Positions 39,429 through 50,812 of a stretch of 64,000 nt of DNA are shown piece by piece. Under the pieces are notes generated by a model. It saw only the letters and a program-made list of their open reading frames with translations. It had not been told where the DNA came from and did no database searches. This stretch comes from Candidatus Vesicomyidisocius sp. Agig_15_S12 (GTDB lineage: Bacteria; Pseudomonadota; Gammaproteobacteria; PS1; Pseudothioglobaceae). Positions within the stretch are counted from its first letter, which is position 1. Every line of letters begins with the position of its first letter. Made by a program: the position numbers and the translations under genes. Location: the NCBI GenBank assembly GCA_021730225.1, contig CP072532.1:703230-767229 (forward strand), written 5' to 3'.

Positions 39429-41887
39429 AGTACAGTTGATATCTTCTCAATAACAGGCTTATTCCATGGACCCGTTATTTTATATTTAAATTCAACAACT
39501 TTATCAATAATATTATTAATCAGTTCTCCTTTGAATAACATCTTATCTGTTAACCAAACTCCCAAACCTGCTAATCCTCCGCCAGCTAAATAAGTAGCAA
39601 TCGGTACGGCATCACCAATAGTAGGCAATACCTTTGCTTCTAAATGATAGGTTTGTTCAACAAATTTACTTGAACCTGTTAAGGTAATTATACTTGAGCT
39701 TGAGTTAAGTTCAAAATGAACAATAGTTGCCATAGAATTGTTAATATAAATTTGTGCATCAATTGTATCATAGGCAAACCCTTTACTAATTAAATCAGTG
39801 ATATTTAGTTCCAAACGCTTAACAATGGATTTAATATTAAGCAATGATAAAACCAAACCAATATTAGGACCTTCATTAATAAATACTCCCTCTTTAACTT
39901 TAACTTTAATCAAACCGCTAATATCTTTAGAACTCATGTTCCACGGAGCACAATTACAAAATAGACGCACATCAAACTCAAATTGACCACCACGAACCTT
40001 CCCTTTAATATTTAGTTTATCAAGGAATTCGCTCAATTTATTACCTTTTACTTTGGCAAAAAGCTTGGTTCTGCCATTAATCCAAACACCATTAAAACTC
40101 AGATTTTGAATACCAAAACTAACACCTGAAAATTCTAAATTAATAATTTTTAGCATTTTGTCTCGTGATTCAAGTGTAGCCTGAAAATCAGGTAACTTTA
40201 TTTCACCTACTTGTATGTCTTGTACACTTAAATGCATACTAGGGATATCTTTTACCCTAATATTCCAATTACCTTTTATTTTATCTAGTCCTGTTACTTG
40301 AAGATTTGTTAATTTCACTTCAGGCAAAACACCTTTATCTAGTATAATTTTTGCATCAGTTTTTAACGCATCAGACTTAATATTTACCTGCCATGATTGA
40401 TTTAAATATTTAGCTAAGTAAAACTCAAAATTATCACTACTATTGGTAAGTACTACCGCAAATAATACATCTAAACCACTATCTTGATTATTATAATTGA
40501 TATGAATATCAAACGACTTACCTCGAATATTACCCATACCATGTGAAATAATTTGATTATTATGTAATACCAAATGTGCATTATAGTTCTTAACAACAAT
40601 TGCACTGTCAAATATGGTCAAACGATTGTCTTTGATATTCAAATCAATATCTAACACCGGATTTGTTTTATTTAATGGTATTGTTAACTCTACATCAGCA
40701 ATTACCTTACCAGATAAACTAAAATATTTTAGTACATTACTTACATTACTATCTAGCGGTGCCTCTTTTAAAAACCGAGTCAACACCCCGCTATAGGTAT
40801 TAATTTGACCAACAACACTAACTTCTAATTCATCTTTACTCATATCCAGTATTTGAACTTTAATATCTTGCAAAAACATTTCATTTAACGTAGTGTGATT
40901 GACCATAACTGTAATTTGATCATCGTCAATATAAATATCTGCATCTAACTGTTTAAGATTGTGCCAATCAGAATTAAATAATAGCTCGGTATTAGTTAAG
41001 TGTGCATTAAGTTTTATCTTTGCTGGTAACTCCTTTGAAAGATTCTTCTTAATATTAATATTAATATTATCTATCGTACCTGATTGAAACGCTTGTTTGA
41101 TCCATTGATAAGTTGCACTACCTATTAATACTACGGGTAAATAATCACTAATTTTAACTACATCCATACGTTTAATAAGACCAGTAATCTGTATAAAATC
41201 ATCATTTTTCTGGTTATATAACTTAAGGCTTAATACAAATTTAAAATCATCATTACTCACAGTAATTGGCAGTGTTAAACAACCATCACGACTTACTTGA
41301 ACATTAGATAAGGAAATTGTAACATTAAAATATTTAGTTACAAGATCCTGTCTAGGAATTGTTAATAAGAACTGTACTCCATCTCTTTTAAGAGTCAAAG
41401 GCGCAATTTTAATTGCATGCTTAATAATTATTTTATTGATATGTAAAAATTCAAAGAGATATAGTTTTTCTAGCATGTCAAGTGAGACTATATTGTTAAT
41501 ATTAACATCACTAGGATTAAAATAAAGCATTAAAGTATCAATATAAATTTTGCTAGGATGATAAATATTATTAAATAAATTGAACAAATTCATATGCCAG
41601 GATAATTTCTTAATAATGGCTATTTTCTTCTGATTTTTATTTGATGAGATAGCAATATCATGTACTTTTAAGACGATTCCTATATTCTCAAAATAGAATG
41701 TAATTTTAGATAACCGAACATCAAGACCAGTTAAACTTGATAATTGGTTTTCAATCGGCGCTTTTAATAATATTGGAAATATCACAAAAAATCCTACTAC
41801 TAGTACAATAATAAGCGAAAAAATAACACTAACCAAAGTGCTTATTTTTAATACTTTAATACCGCTCGAAAGTGTTCTTTTAATCAT
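39425..41887 (-). CDS. yhdP: YhdP-like AsmA-family membrane protein
   Basis: An 820-residue protein anchored by one N-terminal span (residues about 16-42) and otherwise a long beta-rich periplasmic region typical of the AsmA/TamB bridge-like lipid-transfer superfamily. The C-terminal part (SGLIKVKVKEGVFINEGPN and the GDAVPIATYLAGGGLAGLG segment) matches the AsmA-like C-terminal domain of YhdP. YhdP helps move phospholipids to the outer membrane. E. coli YhdP has about 1270 residues, so this version lacks roughly a third of the groove. It is directly followed by tldD as in E. coli, which supports the assignment. Confidence 0.82.
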   Translation of the reverse strand: MIKRTLSSGIKVLKISTLVSVIFSLIIVLVVGFFVIFPILLKAPIENQLSSLTGLDVRLSKITFYFENIGIVLKVHDIAISSNKNQKKIAIIKKLSWHMNLFNLFNNIYHPSKIYIDTLMLYFNPSDVNINNIVSLDMLEKLYLFEFLHINKIIIKHAIKIAPLTLKRDGVQFLLTIPRQDLVTKYFNVTISLSNVQVSRDGCLTLPITVSNDDFKFVLSLKLYNQKNDDFIQITGLIKRMDVVKISDYLPVVLIGSATYQWIKQAFQSGTIDNININIKKNLSKELPAKIKLNAHLTNTELLFNSDWHNLKQLDADIYIDDDQITVMVNHTTLNEMFLQDIKVQILDMSKDELEVSVVGQINTYSGVLTRFLKEAPLDSNVSNVLKYFSLSGKVIADVELTIPLNKTNPVLDIDLNIKDNRLTIFDSAIVVKNYNAHLVLHNNQIISHGMGNIRGKSFDIHINYNNQDSGLDVLFAVVLTNSSDNFEFYLAKYLNQSWQVNIKSDALKTDAKIILDKGVLPEVKLTNLQVTGLDKIKGNWNIRVKDIPSMHLSVQDIQVGEIKLPDFQATLESRDKMLKIINLEFSGVSFGIQNLSFNGVWINGRTKLFAKVKGNKLSEFLDKLNIKGKVRGGQFEFDVRLFCNCAPWNMSSKDISGLIKVKVKEGVFINEGPNIGLVLSLLNIKSIVKRLELNITDLISKGFAYDTIDAQIYINNSMATIVHFELNSSSSIITLTGSSKFVEQTYHLEAKVLPTIGDAVPIATYLAGGGLAGLGVWLTDKMLFKGELINNIIDKVVEFKYKITGPWNKPVIEKISTVL

Positions 41888-42239
41888 TATTATATTTATC
41901 GCTACATTCTCAATATAATACCGACCTTGGGAAATTATAACTTATTTTTACAAATTAGCTATTTATTGATATTAATACAAACTATATTAAAAATATAAGA
42001 AAAACTATATACTTAAAAAGTTTAACGTCAATTGTAATAATGTATATTCTTATTATTGACACTGATACGTTTTCTAGTTATTCAATTAAAAATACACTTA
42101 GACCCTATTGGTCTAAGTGTATTTAAAAAATGATTTAACGTTACCAAAAAAGCACTTGAATAAATTTATTCACATAATTAGCTAAAAGTAGTCATCTGAA
42201 TATACGATAAAACAAACACTATTGATTATATTCGAAGTA
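41888..42239. other. intergenic region between yhdP and the asparaginase-like gene
   Basis: About 350 bp containing a strong terminator hairpin (listed separately). The rest is AT-rich with no coding potential; it should hold the yhdP promoter, but no convincing -35/-10 pair is visible. Confidence 0.5.
42090..42124 (-). terminator. strong Rho-independent terminator of the asparaginase-like gene
   Basis: AAATACACTTAGACC at 42090-42104 pairs perfectly with 42110-42124 (15 bp, loop CTATT). On the minus strand the stem leads into TTTTTAATT. It lies 115 nt beyond the stop at 42240; the A-run and T-run also permit function on the plus strand. Confidence 0.8.
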
Positions 42240-42725
42240 CTATATCGATGTAAAAATACCTATCTCTTTGTTTTTTTCTACCTTGTCAAAATCAAACACT
42301 TGCCCATTCATAGTAATATAAACACCATATTCTTTGATTTGTACTGCACTTAAAGCTACACCTAAATTAAACAGTGCATCAGAACAATTAATAGAATAGG
42401 GGATCATGGATCCAAATAAAACAATAGTTTTATTATTAACCTCTTTAGCTAATAATTTTGCAGTTCTAATCATAGAATCAGTACCATGAGTAATTAAAAT
42501 ATGGCTTGTGTCACTTTCCTGACACTTGTTCACAATCAATGTTCGATCAATATCGCTCATATCTAAACTATCTTTTAAGAACAGTACCTCAGATAAAGTA
42601 TCAACCATCGACCTAGACCGATTAAGCATATCAATAAGATAAGTGTGTTGAAACACTAACTGACCAATCAACTCGTCATAAACTTTATCAATGGTACCAC
42701 CAGTAATTAATAATTTGATTCTCAT
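42240..42725 (-). CDS. stand-alone asparaginase N-terminal-domain protein
   Basis: A 161-residue protein equal to the N-terminal Rossmann-like half of type I asparaginases. The first threonine motif is LLITGGTIDKVYDE and the second is ILITHGTDSMIRTA, matching the T..TDT..E catalytic elements; VLFGSMIPYS replaces the usual VLTGAMRP. The C-terminal domain (about 120 residues) is absent. Short asparaginase-domain proteins of this size are known in other gammaproteobacteria, so it need not be a truncation, but activity on asparagine is unproven. It has its own terminator and intergenic space on both sides. Confidence 0.75.
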   Translation of the reverse strand: MRIKLLITGGTIDKVYDELIGQLVFQHTYLIDMLNRSRSMVDTLSEVLFLKDSLDMSDIDRTLIVNKCQESDTSHILITHGTDSMIRTAKLLAKEVNNKTIVLFGSMIPYSINCSDALFNLGVALSAVQIKEYGVYITMNGQVFDFDKVEKNKEIGIFTSI

Positions 42726-42962
42726 AATAAGATCATGCTATGTTTAAACCTAAATATAGTAAAGTAAATTTATATTATTCAAAAGGAAAAAGACAATTTA
42801 TCTAATATATTTATTTAAAAAAATATAAAATTTTTCTTAAAAACTCTATATATACAATATAATTTAGATGTTTTTATAAAAACTAAAACATTAAATCTTA
42901 ACCTTATTCCTTTTCTAAAAATTAGTTATAAAGTACTTCATTTAACAACGAAATGATTATAT

Positions 42963-43597
42963 TCAAGTTCTTTTTCCAAAAATATCTGCACCAATGCGTA
43001 CAGAAGTAGCGCCATTCTCAATAGCTAATTCTAAATCATTACTCATGCCCATCGATAAAACATCTAAATTAGAATATTGCTTGATAATATTTTCCATTCT
43101 AGAAAAACTTTGTGCTGGGCTAAAAGGATTTGGCACACACATAAAACCTCTTAAAGTGAGATTTTTTAGACTTTTAAAATGAGTAATTAATTCATCAACT
43201 TGTCCAACTAATACGCCTGATTTAGTAGGTTCATTATCAATGTTAATCTGTAAAAGTACCTTTAATTTAGGTAAGTTTTTTGGACGTTGATCATTAAGTC
43301 TTTGTGCAATTTTTAATCGGCCTATACTGTGTACCCAATCAAAATTTTTGGCAATTTTTAAAGTTTTATTTGACTGAATAGGGCCAATAAAATGCCAAAT
43401 TAAGTTTTGTCCTTTTAGGCGGTTAATTTTTATAAGCGCCTCTTGAAGATAGTTTTCAGCGAAATGCTGTTGTCCTACATCAATTGCTTGTTGCAACTCA
43501 TATACTGATCTAGTTTTACTCACCGCAACTAAAGTAACAGACTGAGTGTGATTAACCTGACTAATTCTTAACTGGACTTTTGTTAAATTATCTTTAA

Positions 43598-43601
<4 letters not shown>
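42963..43601 (-). CDS. YggS-type pyridoxal-phosphate homeostasis protein
   Basis: A 212-residue PLP-binding protein of alanine-racemase fold type III. The PLP lysine is in LVAVSKTRS; other motifs are FAENYLQEA, WHFIGPIQSNK, VHSIGRLKIA and MGMSNDLELAIENGATSVRIG with the phosphate-binding region. It maintains free PLP levels and amino-acid balance rather than catalysing racemisation. It begins with TTG, overlapping pyrK by 4 nt, which implies coupled translation. Confidence 0.92.
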
Positions 43602-45377
<1,776 letters not shown>

Positions 45378-45459
45378 TTAATAAAAAATATTTTACTTAA
45401 TGTTTATAGCAAAAATCTGATTTTTTAACAAATAAACCCCCAAATAATTCAAAAACACA

Positions 45460-46578
45460 TCATAAAAAAATAGCTTGTAAATCATTCAAGAAATTAAAGC
45501 CTTTTTTACTAGGCTTCGCTAGCTTGCCGTCTAATTCAAATAAACCAAGTGCTTTTGCCTTATTTAATTGACACTCAATTACTTGTATTGGCTGCCTTGT
45601 TCTTAACTCAAACAATCTCAAATCAAATCCATGTTTTAACCTCAATGCATTAAGCATAAAATCAAAATTTAAATTTTCAATCTGATTAACTTGTTTTTGC
45701 CTGTTTTCTAGATAATCCTTTGGCAAACGTGCCTTTATCGTTCTAAACGGAAAAGACTCCTTTAATAAAGTAATTTTTCCATGAGCACCAGCACCTATAC
45801 CAATATAATCACCAAACTGCCAATAATTTAAATTATGCTTTGAAGGTATTTTTCCAAAAGCAGACACTTCATAACGTGTATAGCCATTTCTTTCTAATAA
45901 ACTTACACCTGCATCACCCATCTGCCAAACAACCTCATCACTTGGCAAAATCGGTGTATATTTAGCAAAATAAGTATTAGGTTCAATAGTTAATTGATAA
46001 AAAGAAATATGATCAGGTTTTAAACGCATAGCTTGGTAAACATCAGACAAACATTCATCTAATGTTTGTCTTTCTAATCCATACATAATATCAATATTAA
46101 AACATTTAAAACCCACTTGATTAGCTTGTTCACAGGCATAAATCGCTTCATCAGCATTATGAATACGACCCAATGATTGTAGATGTCTATCATCAAAAGA
46201 CTGCACACCAATTGAAAGCCTATTAATACCAATATGCTTAAATAATTTGAACTTTTCAATCTCAAAAACACCAGGATTAGTTTCCAACGTAATTTCAATA
46301 TCATTTGCAAATTTCAACATCTTTTTTAAACCAGTAAATAACTTAGAAAGTTCTTGCTCGCTCATTAAACTAGGTGTGCCACCACCTAAGAAAATAGATT
46401 GAATAACACGACCTTGAATATAATCTAAATCCTCATTAAGATCTTCCAATAACGATTCAATATAGCCACTTCGTTGATTACAATCATGAGAATTAAAATC
46501 ACAATAAGGACATTTTTTAACGCACCATGGATAATGAATATATAATGATAATGGCGGTAATTCTAGTATGTAACTCAC
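45460..46578 (-). CDS. hemW: HemW-type radical SAM haem chaperone
   Basis: A 372-residue radical SAM protein with the HemW/HemN-like motif YIHYPWCVKKCPYCDFNSH (CxxxCxxC plus the following F rather than the HemN aromatic-Cys extension). Next come IFLGGGTPSLMS, TLETNPG, RLSIGVQSFDDRHLQSLGR and IDIMYGLERQT. HemW binds haem and delivers it to respiratory proteins; it lacks the coproporphyrinogen oxidase-specific N-terminus of HemN. It starts with GTG sharing its first base with the rdgB stop, so the pair is coupled. Confidence 0.9.
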   Translation of the reverse strand: MSYILELPPLSLYIHYPWCVKKCPYCDFNSHDCNQRSGYIESLLEDLNEDLDYIQGRVIQSIFLGGGTPSLMSEQELSKLFTGLKKMLKFANDIEITLETNPGVFEIEKFKLFKHIGINRLSIGVQSFDDRHLQSLGRIHNADEAIYACEQANQVGFKCFNIDIMYGLERQTLDECLSDVYQAMRLKPDHISFYQLTIEPNTYFAKYTPILPSDEVVWQMGDAGVSLLERNGYTRYEVSAFGKIPSKHNLNYWQFGDYIGIGAGAHGKITLLKESFPFRTIKARLPKDYLENRQKQVNQIENLNFDFMLNALRLKHGFDLRLFELRTRQPIQVIECQLNKAKALGLFELDGKLAKPSKKGFNFLNDLQAIFL

Positions 46579-47168
46579 TAATTTTTTTTGAGTACTTTGA
46601 GCAACCCCGATAAAGCCTTTCCTCGGTGAGAAATTTTGTTTTTTGTTACAGATGAAAGCTCAGCAGAAGTGCAATTATGGATTGGCACATAAAAAATTGG
46701 ATCATAACCAAAACCATTATTACCTATTTTTTCACGTAATATCTCGCCTTCCCAGCTTTGTTGAATGATAATAGGCGTTGGATCACTAGCATGTTTAACA
46801 AAAACAATCGCACACCAAAATCGTCCAGTTCTCTCGCCATCTACTACGTCCTTCATATCAATTAATACTTTTTGAATATTTGCCTCATCATCCCTATGAC
46901 AATTCGCATAACGTGCAGAATAAATACCAGGATTACCGCCCAATGCATCAATTACAATACCTGAATCATCAGCCAATGCTGGTAACCCAGACTGTTCACT
47001 AGAATTTCTGGCTTTAATCAATGCATTTTCAACAAAGGTTAGTCCTATTTCTGGAACCTCTTTAATCTGCCTATCCTTCATAGGTATGACCTGATAAATA
47101 CCTCTCAACATGGTATTAAACTCTTTGATTTTGCCTTGGTTATTGCTAGCAAGAATAATCTCTTTCAT
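46578..47168 (-). CDS. rdgB: dITP/XTP pyrophosphatase
   Basis: A 196-residue HAM1-family enzyme that removes deaminated purine nucleotides (dITP, XTP) from the pool. Motifs are ILASNNQGKIKEF, LPALADDSGIVIDALGG, GIYSARYA, and GNNGFGYDPIFYVP near the end. It is followed by hemW with a 1-nt overlap, an order widespread in gammaproteobacteria (rdgB-hemW/yggW). It is divergent from rpiA. Confidence 0.95.
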   Translation of the reverse strand: MKEIILASNNQGKIKEFNTMLRGIYQVIPMKDRQIKEVPEIGLTFVENALIKARNSSEQSGLPALADDSGIVIDALGGNPGIYSARYANCHRDDEANIQKVLIDMKDVVDGERTGRFWCAIVFVKHASDPTPIIIQQSWEGEILREKIGNNGFGYDPIFYVPIHNCTSAELSSVTKNKISHRGKALSGLLKVLKKN

Positions 47169-47210
47169 CGTGTATAATTTAAACTAATATTTAGATTCCA
47201 TGAACTCATT

Positions 47211-47873
47211 ATGACTCAAGACGAAATGAAATTCACTGTGGCACAAACCGCGCTCAAGTACGTAATAAAAAATACTATTATAGGCGTAGGAACCGGTTCT
47301 ACTGCTAATTTTTTTATTGATGCTCTATCCACCATGAAAAACAATATTAAAGGAGCTGTTGCAAGTTCTAAAGCAACTGCACAGCGTTTAGAGAATCATG
47401 GTATTAAAGTATTTGACCTTAATAAGGTAGAAGCTATTTCAACTTACATTGATGGTGCTGATGAATCAGACAACGATTTAAACCTTATCAAAGGTGGTGG
47501 TGGTGCACTAACACGAGAAAAAATTGTTGCAGCAGTGGCTCATCAATTTATTTGCATTGCCGATGAATCAAAATTAGTTTCGATTATGGGTAGTTTTCCA
47601 CTACCTATTGAGGTTATTCCAATGGCGGCTAATTATGTTAAAAATCAGATAAGCCAAAAAATTGGTGGTATACCTGAAGTTAGAAAAAACTTTATAACTG
47701 ATAATGGTAATTTTATTCTTGATATTAAGGATTTAAAAATCACTAATCCCAAGGCAATGGAAACAAAATTAAACAGCATTATTGGTGTAGTAACCAATGG
47801 ACTCTTTGCTAATCGTGGTGCAAATATTTTATTACTAGGCACGCCAAATGGCGTAAAAGTAATAACCACTTAA
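47211..47873 (+). CDS. rpiA: ribose-5-phosphate isomerase A
   Basis: A 220-residue enzyme that interconverts ribose-5-P and ribulose-5-P, serving the pentose-phosphate and Calvin cycles. It has [56 protein letters not shown] and the catalytic Glu/Lys region ADESKLV. Length is normal. A TATAAT is visible 35 nt upstream, and a hairpin terminator follows within 10 nt of the stop. Confidence 0.96.
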   Translation: MTQDEMKFTVAQTALKYVIKNTIIGVGTGSTANFFIDALSTMKNNIKGAVASSKATAQRLENHGIKVFDLNKVEAISTYIDGADESDNDLNLIKGGGGALTREKIVAAVAHQFICIADESKLVSIMGSFPLPIEVIPMAANYVKNQISQKIGGIPEVRKNFITDNGNFILDIKDLKITNPKAMETKLNSIIGVVTNGLFANRGANILLLGTPNGVKVITT

Positions 47874-47879
47874 TTGGAC

Positions 47880-47907
47880 AAAAATTGATATAACTCTATC
47901 AATTTTT
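47880..47907 (+). terminator. Rho-independent terminator of rpiA
   Basis: AAAAATTGATA and TATCAATTTTT form an 11-bp stem around the loop TAACTC, ending in a T-run on the plus strand 34 nt after the rpiA stop. Confidence 0.7.
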
Positions 47908-48690
47908 CTCAACACTCAATGTTAATTTATTAAAAAAAGTATCAAATTAATCATTTCGATCTAGATCGATAAACTTTACTCACTAATAACGAATAATACT
48001 CTCACTTACCTTATCGTTATAGGATCTATCACATAATTCATAAGAATAGTAAGTAAATGCCTATGTTAGATTGTTACGTGTTAGTAACAAAAGTTAATCA
48101 AACATGATTTTTAGCCTTTTGATACTTTTTATTTCCCTAAAACATCATAGTTAAGCACTTTATTTCCAATATAACGCTCTTATAACGAATTAATAACAAT
48201 GCAAGCAAAAATTCTATTAATACTAATATAAATATATACGGAAAAAAATATGACATATTTTTAGGACTAAAGCCAGATCTTAATAGCATCTTAACATCTA
48301 TTAGGTCTTCCTACACTTATACTCACAAGCAGGATTTAGCACTATCAACATGTAGAACATCAAGATTCTTAGATGAATTATCACTATAAACAAGAAGTTC
48401 ATATCCTAACATTTTTAAAAAAACTTGAGTTTTAATATCATATATCATAAAACTATCTCAAATAATATATAAAAATTTATTACTCCTTCCTATTTCTACT
48501 CTTGTAAAACACTTAAAAAAAGGAGCTAAGACACATCTAATCTAAACGTGGATAAAATTATCAATACATACATTTTTAAATATTCAATCATACACTTATT
48601 ATATTTGACTCTTTACTAATGGACGACTAAAATAGTATAACTTATTAGTTATTTCTAATATGTTCATTGTTTTAAACTTTAAAAAATATA
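47908..48690. other. gene-free stretch between rpiA and tusA
   Basis: About 780 bp. Most of it has no coding character. One short minus-strand ORF (48137-48289, 50 codons) begins at an ATG and encodes a single hydrophobic span (FFPYIFILVLIEFLLALLLI) between polar ends; it lacks a ribosome site and I do not call it a gene. The region may be a decayed locus. The tusA promoter must lie near the right end. Confidence 0.5.
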
Positions 48691-48702
48691 AGGAGTCCAC
48701 AA

Positions 48703-48927
48703 ATGGCTGACGAAACTTTAGATGCATCAGGCTTAAACTGCCCATTACCAATTTTAAAAACTAAAAAAGCATTATCTAAAATGGATATAGGCAAGATTTT
48801 AGACGTAATTTCAACTGATGCTGGTTCAGTAAAAGATATTGAAGCTTTTTGCAATCAAACAGGTAATAAACTTATGTCCGCTGTTGAAGAAAGTGGTAAA
48901 TATATCTTCACCATTAAAAAGACTTAA
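48703..48927 (+). CDS. tusA: TusA-family sulfur carrier protein
   Basis: A 74-residue protein with the diagnostic TLDASGLNCPLPILKTKKAL; the Cys of NCPLPILK binds sulfur as a persulfide. TusA passes sulfane sulfur between rhodanese, DsrE-type proteins and the Dsr or Hdr oxidation systems, as well as to tRNA thiolation. AAGGAG lies 8-9 nt before the ATG. dsrE2 follows 29 nt later with its own AGGAG, making a tusA-dsrE2 pair known from sulfur oxidisers. The rhodanese gene that often heads this module is missing here. Confidence 0.93.
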   Translation: MADETLDASGLNCPLPILKTKKALSKMDIGKILDVISTDAGSVKDIEAFCNQTGNKLMSAVEESGKYIFTIKKT

Positions 48928-48956
48928 ACACTAAACATTTTACAGGAGTAATCATT

Positions 48957-49472
48957 ATGTCAGATAATAAAAAAATGACTATTATCGCCACTAAAGGAAC
49001 TTTTGATTGGGCCTTTCCACCTTTCATTATTGCTTCTACTGGTGTTGCAATGGATAAAAAAGTTACAATATTCTTTACCTTTTACGGGCTTAACCTTTTA
49101 TTAAAAGACACCTCTAAATTACGTATATCTCCTATAGGTAATCCAGCCATGCCAATGAAACTACCTATAGGACCGGAATGGTTACAAAAAATTGATTTTG
49201 GTCCTAAAATCCCAAATATATTTTGGTTATTGCCATTTACAGAATATTTAGCCACTTATTTAATGAAGAAAACCATGAAGAAAAACGGGGTTGCAACGCT
49301 TGATGAACTACGTTCTATGTGTCAGGAATTTGATGTTAAATTTATCGCTTGTGAAATGACGGTTGATTTATTTGGTTACAGCAAAAATGACTTCATTGAT
49401 GGGGTCGAATTTGCAGGTGCAGCCACTTACTTTGATGAATGTAATGACTCAAACCATAACCTTTATATGTAA
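48957..49472 (+). CDS. dsrE2: DsrE2-type DsrE/F/H-like sulfurtransferase
   Basis: A 171-residue protein of the DsrE/DsrF-like superfamily, DsrE2 branch. It begins MSDNKKMTIIATKGTFDWAF, has a hydrophobic middle (residues ~88-105) typical of the membrane-associated DsrE2 type, and two conserved cysteines in SMCQEFDVKFIACEMTVD. These are expected to carry persulfide sulfur received from or donated to TusA. ACAGGAG precedes the ATG. It ends before a hairpin terminator. Reading as DsrE2 rests on the pairing with tusA plus the AC.M motif. Confidence 0.88.
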   Translation: MSDNKKMTIIATKGTFDWAFPPFIIASTGVAMDKKVTIFFTFYGLNLLLKDTSKLRISPIGNPAMPMKLPIGPEWLQKIDFGPKIPNIFWLLPFTEYLATYLMKKTMKKNGVATLDELRSMCQEFDVKFIACEMTVDLFGYSKNDFIDGVEFAGAATYFDECNDSNHNLYM

Positions 49473-49493
49473 TAACTAATGTTTACCCATCAA

Positions 49494-49519
49494 CAAAAAC
49501 CTCCTTTTGGAGGCTTTTG
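49494..49519 (+). terminator. Rho-independent terminator of tusA-dsrE2
   Basis: CCTCC-TTTT-GGAGG forms a GC-rich core, extended by CAAAA/TTTTG with one A-C mismatch, 21 nt after the dsrE2 stop. The T-rich arm follows the core on the plus strand. Confidence 0.75.
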
Positions 49520-49563
49520 TACTTTCTAAACTAAACAAAAGTTCGTACTTTTTATAAAAAACA

Positions 49564-50217
49564 TTATGTCCAATCTAAACATCTCCAACCTCTCTCAATT
49601 GCAATGATATTAAGTTTATCATCACCATGAACAACAATAGGATAATCTACTAATTCCAACATTGGTAAATCATTATAAGAGTCTGAATAAAAGCTTGCAC
49701 CTTTAATACTTACACCAGTTTTTTTCAACCACTTATTAAGATGATTAATTTTTCCAAATTGGAAACACGGTTCACCCTTAACTTTACCTGTATATTGACC
49801 TTCTTTTATTTCAGGATTAGTAGCTAGTAGGTGCTTAATTCCATATCTAGCCACAATAGGTTCAGTCACAAAACGATTGGTAGACGTGATCACTATCAAT
49901 GTGTCACCTTTTTCTTTATGTCCATCGACCACTAATTGAGCTTTAGGTAATAAAATTTGCTCAATTTTTTTGCTCATAAAGCGCTGATGCCATTGATTTA
50001 ATATTTCCATAGAATATTGAGATAAAGGTTCTAAACAAAATTCTAAATACTCATGAATATCTAATTTTCTAAGCATATATTGATCAAAGAAATACTGATT
50101 TTTACTTTTATAAATATTTATATCAACAACACCAATCTCACTTAAAAACTCTCCCCAAAGAAAGTCGCTATCGCCCTTAATAAGAGTTCGGTCTAAATCA
50201 AAAATTGCAAGTGCCAT
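49564..50217 (-). CDS. HAD-IB family phosphatase
   Basis: A 217-residue HAD hydrolase. Motif I is AIFDLDRTLIKGDSD with the Asp nucleophile and acid, motif II is VITSTNRF, motif III the Lys in KINHLNKWL, and motif IV SFYSDSYNDLPMLELV. The sequence fits subfamily IB proteins close to SerB; one Pseudomonas member is known as a histidinol-phosphate phosphatase, and such a role would fill the histidine pathway, but the substrate cannot be read from sequence. It is monocistronic, converging with dsrE2 across an 90-bp gap. Confidence 0.85.
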   Translation of the reverse strand: MALAIFDLDRTLIKGDSDFLWGEFLSEIGVVDINIYKSKNQYFFDQYMLRKLDIHEYLEFCLEPLSQYSMEILNQWHQRFMSKKIEQILLPKAQLVVDGHKEKGDTLIVITSTNRFVTEPIVARYGIKHLLATNPEIKEGQYTGKVKGEPCFQFGKINHLNKWLKKTGVSIKGASFYSDSYNDLPMLELVDYPIVVHGDDKLNIIAIERGWRCLDWT

Positions 50218-50812
50218 TATATTTCCTTAACACTGATTAGTGTTTTTACTATCTCCCATACATAAGACAAAATGGAATTTAATCTTGTTGACCAATATAA
50301 CCTACCTACCATATAAGTATTTTAAAACAGTAATGACTACTAATCAAAACAATATACCTAGCAATAAAATTTTAATACATTTATCTTTTTTGATTCACGC
50401 TAATATTAATACTCCCATTAACTCATCAAATATACCAAGTCCCTATTAAGGAAAAATATACAAGCATCTTCATATTTAATCAAGACTACTTTTAGTATCA
50501 AAAAGATACTCAAATAGTGAACCCCTCATTCAAATACAGGTTGAAATATTATTCATTGGGTAATTTAAATTTTAATGAGCTCAATACTTATTAATTTATC
50601 CTTAAAAATATCCTAATTTGCAACTTACATAATATCAATATCATAGATTAATAATCTATTATCAGATAATTATTTACCTAATCAATAAACTTTTTTATTA
50701 AGTCATACTATTTCTTACGAAACTAAAAAATAGTAATATTTTTACTAAAACTATCCAGTAACTCAGCAGTATTACTCAATTAAAACTCAACCTCATCAAT
50801 CTTTATAAGAAT
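50218..50812. other. gene-free stretch between the HAD gene and hemL
   Basis: About 590 bp. One plus-strand ORF of 69 codons at 50240 has unusual composition, no ribosome site and no recognisable motif, and is probably chance. No repeats or strong hairpins were noticed. Confidence 0.5.

Noticed and set aside
48672-48854. 60-codon ORF opposite tusA
   Set aside because: Antisense shadow of the conserved tusA gene.
50240-50449. 69-codon plus-strand ORF
   Set aside because: No ribosome site, odd Asn/Ile/Pro composition, no recognisable motif.
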